Counted from the stretch's first letter, positions 1 through 8,281 are shown. The stretch is DNA of 64,000 nucleotides from Ardenticatenaceae bacterium (GCA_030065875.1 JASJCR010000006.1:1-64000), one strand, 5' to 3'. The notes: a model not told the origin generated them from the letters alone. Translations and numbers: made by a program.

Positions 1-414
1 CCAGCCAATGGCCGCGGAAAACAACAGCATGATTTGCATACCGGGCCTAACCCAGCGGGCCACCGATTCAGGAACGCCCATAATCCCTTCAATGACGATG
101 CTAAAGAATGGGGTGAAGCCGATGGCGAAAGTAACTATCGTTAAAATAGCGATCAATATCAGAGTAAAACGACGGCCGACCCGATAGGAGGCTTGATCTT
201 TCACCAGGGCGGTGGAGGTTGACAGCAAATTGATGACGGGAGATTCAATAAAAACCGATAAAGAGATCACAATGCCGTAGGCGGCCAGCATATCCACGCT
301 GTCGGGGAGACGGCTGATGGTGGCGCTGGTGATCGGCCCCTCCATGGTCATCATAAGCCAGCTGGCAAACAGCGGCAGCCAGAAGAAGAAAATTTGTTTT
401 TGGGTCAGTTTCAT
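1..414 (-). CDS. MATE/ANKH-like multi-pass membrane transporter, N-terminal part (runs off the window)
   Basis: The frame is open from an ATG at 414 to the window edge, giving 138 residues; the C-terminal part is missing. The start reads MKLTQKQIFFFWLPLFASW, and at least three hydrophobic segments can be seen. The pattern 'MMTMEGPITSATISRL ... IESPVINLLSTSTALV' resembles a family of ANKH/MATE-like multi-antimicrobial-extrusion proteins, in which helix 1 ends in an EGP motif and helix 2 carries a charged E-P pair. That family is inferred to export small molecules or lipid precursors, but the substrate is unknown. The gene is transcribed away from the two-component pair and is probably first in its own unit. 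A 77-residue open frame on the same strand at 245-478 overlaps its start in another frame and is not a gene. Confidence 0.6.
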   Translation of the reverse strand, partial: MKLTQKQIFFFWLPLFASWLMMTMEGPITSATISRLPDSVDMLAAYGIVISLSVFIESPVINLLSTSTALVKDQASYRVGRRFTLILIAILTIVTFAIGFTPFFSIVIEGIMGVPESVARWVRPGMQIMLLFSAAIGW

Positions 415-540
415 CCGCCCAAGTATAAACAGATTGATATCGGATGAAAGTTACAATGCGTTCGAATGGGTAGGCCAATTTTAAATGTTTGTGGTTTTCT
501 AATTTTTTTACCCGAGCTATCTATGTGATTGGCAAGAACC

Positions 541-648
541 TTTCAGAAATTATCTGTTCGCAGAGCCCCGCAGGAGCGAGTGAAAAATCCGTGATAATTC
601 GTGTTAATCCGTGGCTATTTTTTTATAGTGATCCACTTAAATCCAGCC
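541..648. repeat. Dispersed intergenic repeat, 'AATCCGTGGCTA' family
   Basis: This gap (415-636) carries 'CGTGTTAATCCGTGGCTA' and then 'TAGTGATCCACTTAA'. The reverse complement of the block reappears almost unchanged at 25503-25550 (AAGTGGATCACT, a short A-run, TAGCCACGGATTAAC), and related words occur at 7455-7562, 12795-12815 and 25741-25790. The block reaches to, and slightly into, the 3' end of the response-regulator gene. Confidence 0.7.
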
Positions 649-1290
649 CTGCTCCTGGGCCAAAACGGCCGCCTGCGTACGATCCCGCACGTTTAATTTT
701 TGCAGGATGCCGCTGACATAATTCTTTACCGTCCCTTCGGCCAAATGGAGCCGCCGGCCGATGGCCGGGTTACTCAGTCCTTCAGCAACTAACGCTAAAA
801 TTTCTACCTCCCGCGCGCTGAGAGATTCGACCGCGGCAAAAGCGGCGGCCGGTTTGGGAATCCCTCGCTGAGTAAATTGATTGAGCAGTTTCCGGGTAAC
901 CGTCGGATCGAGCAGTGAGCCGCCGGCCATGACGGTTCGAATCGCCTGGGCCAATTCCGCTCCAGAAAGGTCTTTTAACATGTAGCCCAATGCCCCCGCC
1001 TGCAAACCCTGCCAAATAAAATTTTCATCATCAAACGTGGTTAAAATTATGATGCGCGCTTGTGGGTCGTGGGTCAATATCTCTTTCGTCGCTTCAACCC
1101 CGGTCATGTGGGGCATGCGAATATCCATGAGAACCACGTCGGGAGTTAAAGATTGGTAAAGCGCAACCGCTTCACGGCCGTCAACCGCTTCTCCAACAAC
1201 CAGCAATCCCTCCTCCAGCTCCAGGAGCAGCCTTAACCCATCGCGCATAAGCCGTTGATCGTCTGCAATCATGATGCGAATATCGTTCAT
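637..1290 (-). CDS. NarL/LuxR-family response regulator
   Basis: 217 residues. The N-terminal receiver domain (about 3-118) has the acidic pair D10/D11, phospho-acceptor D56 in VLMDIRMP, T84/T85 and K106. The C-terminal LuxR-type helix-turn-helix (about 150-215) shows the usual pattern LSAREVEILALVAEGLSN ... GTVKNYVSGILQKL. It should bind DNA when phosphorylated by the sensor kinase encoded immediately upstream. Its ATG overlaps that gene's TGA (ATGA, 1287-1290), so the two are translationally coupled. The target genes cannot be read from the sequence. The 3' end lies in an intergenic repeat. All key residues are present and nothing looks degenerate. Confidence 0.93.
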   Translation of the reverse strand: MNDIRIMIADDQRLMRDGLRLLLELEEGLLVVGEAVDGREAVALYQSLTPDVVLMDIRMPHMTGVEATKEILTHDPQARIIILTTFDDENFIWQGLQAGALGYMLKDLSGAELAQAIRTVMAGGSLLDPTVTRKLLNQFTQRGIPKPAAAFAAVESLSAREVEILALVAEGLSNPAIGRRLHLAEGTVKNYVSGILQKLNVRDRTQAAVLAQEQGWI

Positions 1291-2507
1291 GAGTGATCAA
1301 CTCCATTTCTGGGTTGAAGCGGCATGGTAAATTCAATCTCCGCTCCACCATCCGGCCGATTAATCATGTCAAATGTTCCTTTCAGGACTCTAGCCCGTTC
1401 GGCCAAACCGCGGAGACCAAAACGGCCGTCCGGCCGATCGTCCGGCAGGCCGCTGCCGTCATCAGAGACGGTCATGGCGATCTGATGATCCCGCAGTGAA
1501 ATTTTTACCCATGCCTGGGTGGCGTTGGCATGACGCTGGACATTGGTCAACCCCTCCTGGGCAACGCGATAAAAAGCCAGCCTTTGTTCAGTCGTCAGCG
1601 CCGGTAAATTGTCTGGGAGATCGAGATGAATGGTTAAACCGGTGGCTTCGCTAAAGGTCGATTCCAGATCGGCCAGGGCAAGCGGTAAATTACCCACGGG
1701 AGGGGTCTCATCTTCGTGTGGCTCCCGCAGTTGCGACAACGTTTTGCGAAGTTCTCCCAGCGAATCTTTTAGCTGCTGCCGCATGTTGGCGATGATCCCG
1801 GCCGCCCGTTGAGGATCGGTGGGGATCAATCGCTCCGCTCCTTCCAGCTGGACAATCGCTACGGTCAGGGAATGACCCAGTGAATCATGCATTTCGCGCG
1901 CCAGCCGATTGCGCTCTTCGGAAACAGCCAGTTCGCGCACGCTTTGAGAGTACTCCTTCAGTTGATCGTGAGCCTGCTGCAAATCATCATACAAATTTTC
2001 AATCGAATAATACGCCTGATTGCTGCGGCGGATCAACGCCCCGATAAAAGCATACGAGGCAAATGCCCCTATGGCGGCCAGGTTGCTGACAAACTCTTGA
2101 AATCCAAATTGAACGGCGATAATTACTTGAGAAAACACATACAAACCGGTCACCCAAATAACGCCGTTCCACAAGGAAAGGTAAATCGTAGAAAAGGCCG
2201 CAATCGGATAAATTAACACGAGGAAATTGGTCTGATGGGCGGGATAAACCCATAAGGCAATCACGATGAGAGACAATGATGAGCCAAAAATCAAATTCAT
2301 GATCAGCGGATAGCGATCAAAAAAATAAATCAATAAAAACAAAACGCCGTAAAACGAAAAAATCAATATAGCCGGTACGATATTGGGGCCGGGCGACGAA
2401 AAGACAAAAAATTCAAGAACGACAAAGAGCTCCGTCAAGAGTGAGATTGATATGGCCACAACAGAAAGGAGCTTGGGATTTACCGGTTTGATCATCTTGG
2501 CAGGCAT
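1287..2507 (-). CDS. NarL-type sensor histidine kinase (HisKA_3)
   Basis: 406 residues. About five membrane segments occupy residues 13-160, followed by a short coiled linker (about 165-195). The HisKA_3 dimerisation domain has phospho-acceptor H207 in REMHDSLGH. The HATPase domain has the N-box around N322 (EGLTNVQRHA), the G1 box SDDGSGLP (348-355) and the G2 motif GRFGLRGLAERA (361-372). There is no separate extracytoplasmic sensor domain, so the membrane block is the likely sensor, as in many Gram-positive and Chloroflexota kinases answering membrane or envelope signals. It is coupled by ATGA overlap to the response regulator. A second ATG at codon 5 could also be the start; neither has a strong ribosome binding site. 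Confidence 0.9.
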   Translation of the reverse strand: MPAKMIKPVNPKLLSVVAISISLLTELFVVLEFFVFSSPGPNIVPAILIFSFYGVLFLLIYFFDRYPLIMNLIFGSSLSLIVIALWVYPAHQTNFLVLIYPIAAFSTIYLSLWNGVIWVTGLYVFSQVIIAVQFGFQEFVSNLAAIGAFASYAFIGALIRRSNQAYYSIENLYDDLQQAHDQLKEYSQSVRELAVSEERNRLAREMHDSLGHSLTVAIVQLEGAERLIPTDPQRAAGIIANMRQQLKDSLGELRKTLSQLREPHEDETPPVGNLPLALADLESTFSEATGLTIHLDLPDNLPALTTEQRLAFYRVAQEGLTNVQRHANATQAWVKISLRDHQIAMTVSDDGSGLPDDRPDGRFGLRGLAERARVLKGTFDMINRPDGGAEIEFTMPLQPRNGVDHS

Positions 2508-2895
2508 TTTAGCTAATTTGCTTCGGACAGATTCTGCGGATATTTTTTCGTAAAACTTCTTGCTGACTACTTATTACTGATTAACAAATGTATTCTTAAC
2601 TATTAACCTTGTTGCCACCTTTCTTGGCCGATGAATATATCCATCGGCCATGTAGACCGAAACCGGGTAGTTTTTGACGCGAATTATCGCGTTTCGGTTT
2701 CCATGGCGGCCGGTGGATCCCCGCTTCCGCGGGGATAACGGCTACTTTTTGAAGAAAATCAAATTAAATGTTTAACTTTCACCATTCATCGGGAAGTCCA
2801 GACGGGGCCTTGGGTTGTTTTAATCTTTAAAGAGATTGCCTAAAGTTTACAGCAGTCGTGAAACTCCTCCAAAATCAAGGCAAACCCTCCAACTG
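2508..2895. repeat. Intergenic block with nested palindromes
   Basis: This 388-base gap has no credible gene. It holds the hairpin GGCCGATG...CATCGGCC (2626-2649), then ACCGAAAC...GTTTCGGT (2657-2698) enclosing the palindrome CGCGAATTATCGCG (2678-2691), and then ATCCCCGC-TTCC-GCGGGGAT (2717-2736), similar in form to the dRS3-like palindrome at 31574-31593. Related elements occur at 7288-7445 and 22384-22541. I see nothing recognisable in 2745-2895. Confidence 0.75.
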
Positions 2896-3888
2896 TTAGG
2901 CCCATTCAGCTCGATAGGATTGACCAAAGCGGAGAACCGCCATCCAGCCTCCAACCACAACAATGAGCAGAATAGCGCTTAAAACAACGGTCAGGTCATC
3001 AAAAGAAACGATAGAATATCCCCGAATCGCCTGCTGATAGGTCGTGGTCACCAATCCCAAGTAGCCTGCCCCCGCCAGGAAGAGCAGGATTAAGCGCTGA
3101 TTTTCGGCTAAACGGCGACGGTACACATTTTCAATGGCTAAACCGATTAAAGGGATAATTTGCAGCGCATGGAGTCCAATAAAGTGGGCCACTCGCAAAT
3201 CACCATGGGTAGTACTCCAGCCAAGCAACGGCAAACCGGGGCCACCATCTTCAGCGCCAACGGTGTGCCCGCCCTGAAAGGCGCTTGTTTCCCCGCTGTC
3301 AATAATCTCTTGCTGGTCCGGCGTCAGCTGCTCAGTCATATCATAAGCCATGAAACCTCCTACCATGGCGATCACCAATCCCCACATGAGAGACCACTTG
3401 AAAAGCGGTCGCTCAAACCGCTGGAGAAGGAGTAAAATAACCAGAACCAAATTTAACACCCACAGCAGCATGATAAACGTTCCCATCAAACCAAAAACGA
3501 TGCTGTCAAATTCGGTCGAAAAATTAAAATGGCTGCGTACCCCTCGGGCAGCCTGCAGTATAATCAAGGCGGATTCTCCAGTGAGAAAAATACCGGTGCC
3601 GACGGCAATCGTTTTGATCAGCCAACGAGGCTTTTCGATGTAGCTCAACATCCAGGCGATTGTGGCGCAGTAGACGGCAATCGACATTGAGAATTTCAAA
3701 GGCTTGATCCAGGCCGGTTCATTTAAAACGGTTTGCGGATCGACCAGTAAGCCCACCAGGGTCACCCCAATTAAAAAGAAGTGGATGAGCGACGCGGCCG
3801 TCAAAAATTTACTTGTTTCCCACATGCGGCCGAAAAATTCCGACGTTTGTGGTTGTTTAGATGAAATGGATCGGATTGTTGATTGCAT
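2896..3888 (-). CDS. Multi-pass membrane protein of unknown function
   Basis: 330 residues from the ATG at 3888, chosen because GAGGAGATATATC precedes it; a longer frame upstream (to 4113) has no such site and reads as low-quality sequence. About eight hydrophobic segments can be counted. The conserved-looking stretch 'VDPQTVLNEPAWIKPLKFSM' between helices 1 and 2 belongs to a family of bacterial membrane proteins without a characterised member. A hydrophilic loop (about 180-220) contains GGHTVGAEDGGPGLPLLGWS and precedes 'GDLRVAHFIGLHALQ', whose histidines could bind haem or metal, but this is speculation. It is divergent from the GNAT gene. Confidence 0.75.
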   Translation of the reverse strand: MQSTIRSISSKQPQTSEFFGRMWETSKFLTAASLIHFFLIGVTLVGLLVDPQTVLNEPAWIKPLKFSMSIAVYCATIAWMLSYIEKPRWLIKTIAVGTGIFLTGESALIILQAARGVRSHFNFSTEFDSIVFGLMGTFIMLLWVLNLVLVILLLLQRFERPLFKWSLMWGLVIAMVGGFMAYDMTEQLTPDQQEIIDSGETSAFQGGHTVGAEDGGPGLPLLGWSTTHGDLRVAHFIGLHALQIIPLIGLAIENVYRRRLAENQRLILLFLAGAGYLGLVTTTYQQAIRGYSIVSFDDLTVVLSAILLIVVVGGWMAVLRFGQSYRAEWA

Positions 3889-4048
3889 GATATATCTCCT
3901 CATACACTTCGCACAGACGCGATTAATTGATGTGGGTTTAACCATACACACCATGGCGTCATACAAAACAGTGCCGGCCGGCACCCACATAGTCATATGA
4001 CGGTCATAGCTGGCAAGAAACGAAAAAGATAAAGTGGACCCACCCAAT

Positions 4049-4080
4049 GCGGAAAAATAGTCAATCGACTTATTTTCCGC
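4049..4080. repeat. Hairpin upstream of the GNAT gene
   Basis: GCGGAAAAATAGTC and GACTTATTTTCCGC form an imperfect inverted repeat around AATC, 28 bases before the acetyltransferase start, in the divergent promoter region. It could be an operator or a leader hairpin. No terminator-like T-run follows. Confidence 0.45.
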
Positions 4081-4107
4081 CCCACGGAAGTTGTTTGGAG
4101 CTTCATT

Positions 4108-4692
4108 ATGCAACGTAAACCGGTAAAATTAATTTCACCGCCCCCACCCATAGAAACAAAACGCCTCTTGCTGCGGGCGTTAGAACCCGAAGACATCGAA
4201 GATTACTTTGCTTTATACAGCAACGTCAAAGTAACCGCTGGGCACGGCATGACCCCATGGAAAGACCCAGAGCAGGCGCTCCACTTAATGGATTGGTACG
4301 CTCAGGCGGCGATCGATAACCGAGGTTGCCGCTGGGCGATCACAGAGCGAGGGCCCAATCGGTTAATCGGCTCCCTGGGCTATCACGCGATTGAAGAAGA
4401 GCATTATCGGGGTGAAATTGGCTATGACCTGCTGCCAGAGTATTGGGGAAGGGGAATCGGCAGCGAGGCGGTTGTGGCGGTGGTTCGCTTTGGCTTTGAA
4501 GAAATCGGATTCCACCGCATCGAGGCGATTGTGGATCCCGATAACCAGGCCTCGGCCGGTTTGCTCCGCAAAGTTGGCTTTACGGAAGAAGGGTATTTAC
4601 GAGAGCGCTATTTTGACAACGGCCGCTTTGTCGATGACTGGATGTTTTCGATATTGCGGCCGGAGTTTGAGATTCAGCACCCGAAAGAGTAG
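4108..4692 (+). CDS. GNAT N-acetyltransferase, RimJ/RimL type
   Basis: 194 residues. The start ATG is preceded by GGAG seven bases upstream. The protein opens with the family's ETKRLLLRALEPEDIEDYFALYSN and has the acetyl-CoA binding segment LLPEYWGRGIGSEAVVAVVRFGF (about 110-132) with the Q/R-x-x-G-x-G/A signature as RGIGS, then the late motif 'HRIEAIVDPDNQASAGLLRKVGF' (about 138-160). RimJ/RimL-like enzymes acetylate amino groups on proteins or small molecules; the substrate here is unknown. The stop codon abuts the stop of the convergent gene with no spacing (4692|4693). Confidence 0.9.
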   Translation: MQRKPVKLISPPPPIETKRLLLRALEPEDIEDYFALYSNVKVTAGHGMTPWKDPEQALHLMDWYAQAAIDNRGCRWAITERGPNRLIGSLGYHAIEEEHYRGEIGYDLLPEYWGRGIGSEAVVAVVRFGFEEIGFHRIEAIVDPDNQASAGLLRKVGFTEEGYLRERYFDNGRFVDDWMFSILRPEFEIQHPKE

Positions 4693-5580
4693 CTATTCAT
4701 TTTCCAATAAAATAATCAACCCCAAAAAACCCATATTTGAGAAAAGCAGCGGTGATAAAAACGGTGCCCCGCGCAAAAACCGCTCCGCAACAAAAAGATT
4801 GTTGGCCGTTAAATCCGCGTCGACGTGAAAATACGCCCCTAAGACGCCGACGATTATGAGAATGACCATCGCCGAGACGTAAACACCGATATCAAAGGAT
4901 GTCGGCTTTTGAATCAACCCCAAACCGGTGGTTACAACAATGGCAAACACACCGGTTACGACCGGTATCCATATGGCCATATTTTGCCAGGAGCTTCGCG
5001 AGTGATCGAGGACGCTGCTCACCAAAGCGACCAGGATACCTAAAGCCACCAGGAATAAATACGCCTGGGTTTTGCTGTAAGGCAGCTGAATAAACCTTCG
5101 AAAAAGCTTTACCCGGCCGCTGTCCGCGGGTAATTCCCGCCAAACCGCGCTCAGCCCCATCACCCCAACCCCGGCAAAGGCAAACGGGGCCAAAATTGGA
5201 GGCGCCCAAATCAACAGGTTTAAGGTGACCCGAGATCCAACAGGTGCGGTTGGCAAAATCCCCCGTATAAAGTGAAAGTACGCCCCAATCACGCCCACAA
5301 CAATACTGGCCACAAACACGAAGGTGGCAATACCGGCCGCGGTTTTGCGATTTCTCAAGGCCAGATAACCGGCAATCAGAAGCAAAACTCCAGCCACCGC
5401 ACCAAAAATAATGGGGATCCACTCGCGAAATAAAATTGTCCCATTGAGAACGTGAACCAGATAGGTGTCCAGGCTCAAGAAAAATTCATTGATGGCCGCC
5501 AGAAGAAGCACCCATTGATCTCTCGCAAATAATAAACGGCGAGATCGAATTTCCGGAAACAAAACGGTCAAAGCATGCAT
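4693..5580 (-). CDS. Membrane protein with an internal two-fold repeat, function unknown
   Basis: 295 residues and about eight hydrophobic segments. The protein looks internally duplicated: 'VVGVIGAYFHFIRGILPT' followed by 'LLIWAPPILAPFAFAGVGVM' (about 94-140) matches 'IVGVLGAYFHVDADLTA' followed by 'FLSPLLFSNMGFLGLIILL' (about 242-292). The repeated GxxGAYFH motif places a histidine at the end of a helix in each half, which could suggest haem or metal binding. I do not recognise the family. It is convergent with the GNAT gene, sharing abutting stop codons. A hairpin repeat lies 43 bases upstream of its start. Confidence 0.7.
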   Translation of the reverse strand: MHALTVLFPEIRSRRLLFARDQWVLLLAAINEFFLSLDTYLVHVLNGTILFREWIPIIFGAVAGVLLLIAGYLALRNRKTAAGIATFVFVASIVVGVIGAYFHFIRGILPTAPVGSRVTLNLLIWAPPILAPFAFAGVGVMGLSAVWRELPADSGRVKLFRRFIQLPYSKTQAYLFLVALGILVALVSSVLDHSRSSWQNMAIWIPVVTGVFAIVVTTGLGLIQKPTSFDIGVYVSAMVILIIVGVLGAYFHVDADLTANNLFVAERFLRGAPFLSPLLFSNMGFLGLIILLENE

Positions 5581-5623
5581 TTATTTTTACCGATTATTGC
5601 GTTATTAAAAAACCGCGAAGGAA

Positions 5624-5668
5624 CAAGGCACGCTGAGATACCAATACGCGACTTCTCAGCGTGCCTTG
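5624..5668. terminator. 15-bp perfect hairpin downstream of the HAO-like gene
   Basis: CAAGGCACGCTGAGA (5624-5638) and TCTCAGCGTGCCTTG (5654-5668) pair perfectly around a 15-base loop, 38 bases past the stop of the minus-strand cytochrome gene. A T-run follows on that strand about a dozen bases later. It is either a terminator or a member of a dispersed hairpin family. Confidence 0.5.
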
Positions 5669-5705
5669 CAATCTCCACGGCATTACGATCAAATCCAGCA
5701 GTTAC

Positions 5706-7010
5706 TTATTCATCTAATACTAGCGGCTCTAAGCCGGCTTCTTCGAGCTTCTCGTTGGTCATTTCGATCAATTCCGCCCGATCGTGCAGGATCTCATACG
5801 CCCCATGCCACTGCACGTAATCCGCGCCCTGCATCCACACCCCAAACTTGGCGGTGCGGCCCCAATGATGCCACAAATTAAAGTGTGTAAAATCAATCGG
5901 TTCGTCAAACGGGGCATCGGTTAACAAGCCGTTTGCTTTAAGGGGAGCGATAATCTCGTTACTTTCGACCACCCACTCATTAACCCGTTCCGTAGCCGCA
6001 TCTGCGTTGGTGTAAAACTCTTCGATGAAGTTCGGGTTATGGCACTCCGAGCAAACACCCTGCATGCGGATTTTGTTATCCTGCCACGCCGGCCGGCGCT
6101 CGCTCACGGGAGCAAACAAATACCAGGTTAAACGGTCCCCGACATCGTGGGTTGTACCCGCCGAACCAAAACCGCTCATGTGACAGGTGGCGCAGGTCGG
6201 GGCGGGAAAATCGAGGGTCGTCAAGGTACCCGGCTCCGCCTCCCAGTTCCAGTTGTGACCGCCAGTGGCGTAGGCGATTCCGTGCTGAGATTCCTGATAA
6301 ATCTCCCACTGTGGATGATCCGGGCCGATATGGCAAGCGTTGCAAGTCTCCGGCTTCCGGGCCTGCTCCAGGCTAAATTCATGACGCATGTGGCACTTGC
6401 TGCATTGGCCAACAGACAGGTCTGGTGCCGGCTTGCCAATATCGTGGCAGCTTTGGCAGGCAAACAGAGTAATTTCGGGGCCCTGTAGTTCAAACAGGGC
6501 GTTGCGCATGCGCTCAGGGTTAAAGCTGCCCTCCGGAATCGCCTCATACTGAGCCAGCAGTTCCGGTTCAAGGTCCTGGGCCCCGGCGTAAGCCACGTAA
6601 GCCGGTAACCCGTGACGGCTTTGATTGTATTGGGCCACTTCCGCCTGGTGACAGGTCGCGCACTTTGCCGTGGTGGGTTCTCTTAACACGTGAGTGTCTT
6701 CATGAGCGATCGCCCCCGGATAATCCGCTTCAACCTCATGGCAATCCTGGCACGAGACCTCGGCCGCGGCCATCGTCGAGTGGCCATACTGATCGACAAT
6801 GCCCGGTGTAGTGTTTTCATGACACTCCACACAGCTGTCGGTGCTGTTCGCCAGCACGTTTACCCGGCCGTTGGCGTTTGCAGCAACTTCGGGGGTTCTG
6901 GAAACCGCGATGGATGAGGCTGCCAGAGCCAAGCCTAAAAACACAACAACTAAAATAATGCCGGCGATTAATAGACGCCAGCGGTACAGGGTAGGTTGGG
7001 TATCCGACAC
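5706..7010 (-). CDS. Octaheme c-type cytochrome of the hydroxylamine oxidoreductase (HAO) family
   Basis: 434 residues from a GTG at 7010 with AGGA upstream. Residues 10-33 form a signal or anchor helix, so the protein acts outside the cytoplasmic membrane. Eight CxxCH haem sites are visible at 60-64, 87-91, 117-121, 185-189, 203-207, 223-227, 273-277 and 320-324. The segment FSLEQARKPETCNACHIGPD (212-231) followed by HPQWEIYQESQHG is typical of the HAO family, which oxidises hydroxylamine or hydrazine, or reduces nitrite when the P460 cross-link is missing. The C-terminus (385-405) is rich in Tyr/Trp (ADYVQWHGAYEIL); whether one Tyr forms the cross-link cannot be decided here. A Crp/Fnr regulator is encoded upstream. 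No quinol-oxidising partner is nearby. Pentahaem NrfA is excluded by haem count. Confidence 0.88.
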   Translation of the reverse strand: MSDTQPTLYRWRLLIAGIILVVVFLGLALAASSIAVSRTPEVAANANGRVNVLANSTDSCVECHENTTPGIVDQYGHSTMAAAEVSCQDCHEVEADYPGAIAHEDTHVLREPTTAKCATCHQAEVAQYNQSRHGLPAYVAYAGAQDLEPELLAQYEAIPEGSFNPERMRNALFELQGPEITLFACQSCHDIGKPAPDLSVGQCSKCHMRHEFSLEQARKPETCNACHIGPDHPQWEIYQESQHGIAYATGGHNWNWEAEPGTLTTLDFPAPTCATCHMSGFGSAGTTHDVGDRLTWYLFAPVSERRPAWQDNKIRMQGVCSECHNPNFIEEFYTNADAATERVNEWVVESNEIIAPLKANGLLTDAPFDEPIDFTHFNLWHHWGRTAKFGVWMQGADYVQWHGAYEILHDRAELIEMTNEKLEEAGLEPLVLDE

Positions 7011-7025
7011 GAGAGATATCCTATC

Positions 7026-7091
7026 AGTATAGTGATGTTGAGTTTGCGCTGCCCTTCTCTCAATTCAGTTAAAATCATTTGATCTCAAAAT
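7026..7091 (-). promoter_or_regulatory. Candidate promoter and Crp/Fnr-type operator of the HAO-like gene
   Basis: On the minus strand TATACT (7031-7026) is a good -10 box for the GTG at 7010. About 45 bases upstream of it, at 7077-7091, is the near-palindrome ATTTTGAGATCAAAT, centred roughly 65 bases before the inferred start of transcription, which is where class I Crp/Fnr sites sit. No good -35 hexamer is seen, which fits activator dependence. The neighbouring Crp/Fnr gene makes this plausible, but it is not proven. Confidence 0.35.
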
Positions 7092-7287
7092 GAACATGAC
7101 CGTGTTGTCCAGAAAGGATTTGGGGTTAAACCCTTTTTCTAAACCGCGGATGAGAGAATTGGACCACCTGTAGGATATATAAAAATCAGAAAAGTGTAAG
7201 CGACTTTTGTCGGTTTTTGACCGGCTTCTTTCTACCGGTCGCAAACGTGACCCCCAACGGCTTTAAGAGGTCAGTTTCCAAAATAAC

Positions 7288-7445
7288 TTAACTCAAGTTG
7301 CGGCCTTTTGACGCGACCGAATAAATCCGGTCGCAATAGAAACCGAAACCGGATAAATCCGGTTAATTAACGCGAATTATCGCGTTTCGGTCCCTTTGGC
7401 CGATGGATTTATTCATCGGGCAGGTAAGGTAGTAACTTGGGTTAA
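7288..7445. repeat. Nested-palindrome element, copy 2
   Basis: The ends TTAACTCAAGTTGC and GTAACTTGGGTTAA form an imperfect terminal inverted repeat. Inside are GCGACCGAATAAATCCGGTCGC (as arms GCGACCG/CGGTCGC), CCGGATAAATCCGG, CGCGAATTATCGCG enclosed by CCGAAAC/GTTTCGG, and CCGATGGATTTATTCATCGG. It resembles the element at 22384-22541, and both are followed by CTAATAAAAAC. Together with the next repeat it fills most of the 560-base gap 7011-7570; nothing else is visible there apart from the candidate promoter. Confidence 0.75.
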
Positions 7446-7454
7446 ATAACTAAT

Positions 7455-7562
7455 AAAAACAGCCACAGATTTTCACAGATGAAAATCGATTTCTCTCTTC
7501 AATCCTTCGGCTGCGCTCAGGACAGGTTCTGTGAAAATCCGTGTTATTCTGTGGCTATAGAA
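7455..7562. repeat. Long inverted repeat, 'CACAGATTTTCACAGA' family
   Basis: AGCCACAGATTTTCACAGA is answered by TCTGTGAAAATCCGTG ... TCTGTGGCT, making a long imperfect hairpin. The loop carries TCCTTCGGCTGCGCTCAGGA. It ends eight bases before the stop of the Crp/Fnr gene. Confidence 0.75.
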
Positions 7563-7570
7563 TGCAGCAT

Positions 7571-8239
7571 TTAAACCAATTGGCGCAGGGCTGTCTCATC
7601 GCGAACAATAATTTTTCTGCGGTTGACCTCAATGAGCTGATCTTTTTGCAGGCGGGATAACTCACGCTGCACCACATCGGGTACCGTACCGAGAAAGGCC
7701 GCCATTTCAGCCTGGGTCTGCCAGCGCGGCCGCTCTACAACTCCGTCTATTGAACATTCTAAAAGGTACTGGACAAGACGCTGCTGGACGGTTTTCATCG
7801 ACAAATTCCCGATTTGCCCGATCAGCGTCTGAATACGGTCGGTTAATTGATCGATCAAAAAGTAGGAAAATTTCGGATTCGCTGTGATGAGCTTGTCAAG
7901 AGCAGAAATAGGAATCACCCAGGCACCGCTTTCTTCCAACGCCTCGGCCGAGACCGGGTTCTTCTTTCCCTCGATGAGGGCAATTTCATTAAACGTGTCC
8001 CCGGCTCTGAAATACTTCACAATTTGCTGACGGCCGTTGTTCAGACCGCTCTTAAACCCTTTGACACACCCATACTCGAGAAAAAAGATCCCTTCGGCCG
8101 GCTCTCCTTCTAAAAAAATGAGCTGCTGGGCACTCACTTTACGCTGATAAACTTTTTGGGCCAAGGTATTTAGTTCCTGTTGTTCTAACACCTGAAAAAA
8201 TGGAATTTGCCCCAAAATCTCTACAATTTCAATCCCCAT
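7571..8239 (-). CDS. Crp/Fnr-family transcription regulator
   Basis: 222 residues with AGGA upstream of the ATG. The N-terminal cyclic-nucleotide-binding-like beta-roll (about 12-125) contains FLEGEPAEGIFFLEYGCVKGF and 'GDTFNEIALIEGKKNPVSAEA'. A dimerisation helix (about 125-150) is followed by a winged helix (about 165-222) with TQAEMAAFLGTVPDVVQREL. The four-cysteine set of true FNR is absent (only two cysteines), so an oxygen-sensing Fe-S cluster is unlikely. The canonical cAMP-contacting R-S/T pair of Crp is also not obvious, so the effector is open; a haem- or NO-sensing DNR-like role would fit. It lies directly upstream of the HAO-like cytochrome and is a likely regulator of it. Confidence 0.88.
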   Translation of the reverse strand: MGIEIVEILGQIPFFQVLEQQELNTLAQKVYQRKVSAQQLIFLEGEPAEGIFFLEYGCVKGFKSGLNNGRQQIVKYFRAGDTFNEIALIEGKKNPVSAEALEESGAWVIPISALDKLITANPKFSYFLIDQLTDRIQTLIGQIGNLSMKTVQQRLVQYLLECSIDGVVERPRWQTQAEMAAFLGTVPDVVQRELSRLQKDQLIEVNRRKIIVRDETALRQLV

Positions 8240-8281
8240 GGTCCATCCTAAAAATTGCTGAATTTATAAAGTTTATCGAGG

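Noticed and set aside
245..478. 77-codon minus-strand open frame
   Set aside because: It overlaps the start of the transporter gene in another frame; the transporter frame gives recognisable membrane sequence.
3889..4113. N-terminal extension of the membrane protein at 2896-3888
   Set aside because: GAGGAGATATATC directly precedes the ATG at 3888, and the extension contains no hydrophobic helix or family motif.
5706..7010. Pentahaem nitrite reductase NrfA
   Set aside because: Eight CxxCH sites are present and no CxxCK site; the segment around residue 220 is of HAO type.
7571..8239. True FNR with a 4Fe-4S cluster
   Set aside because: Only two cysteines are present and they are not in the FNR arrangement.
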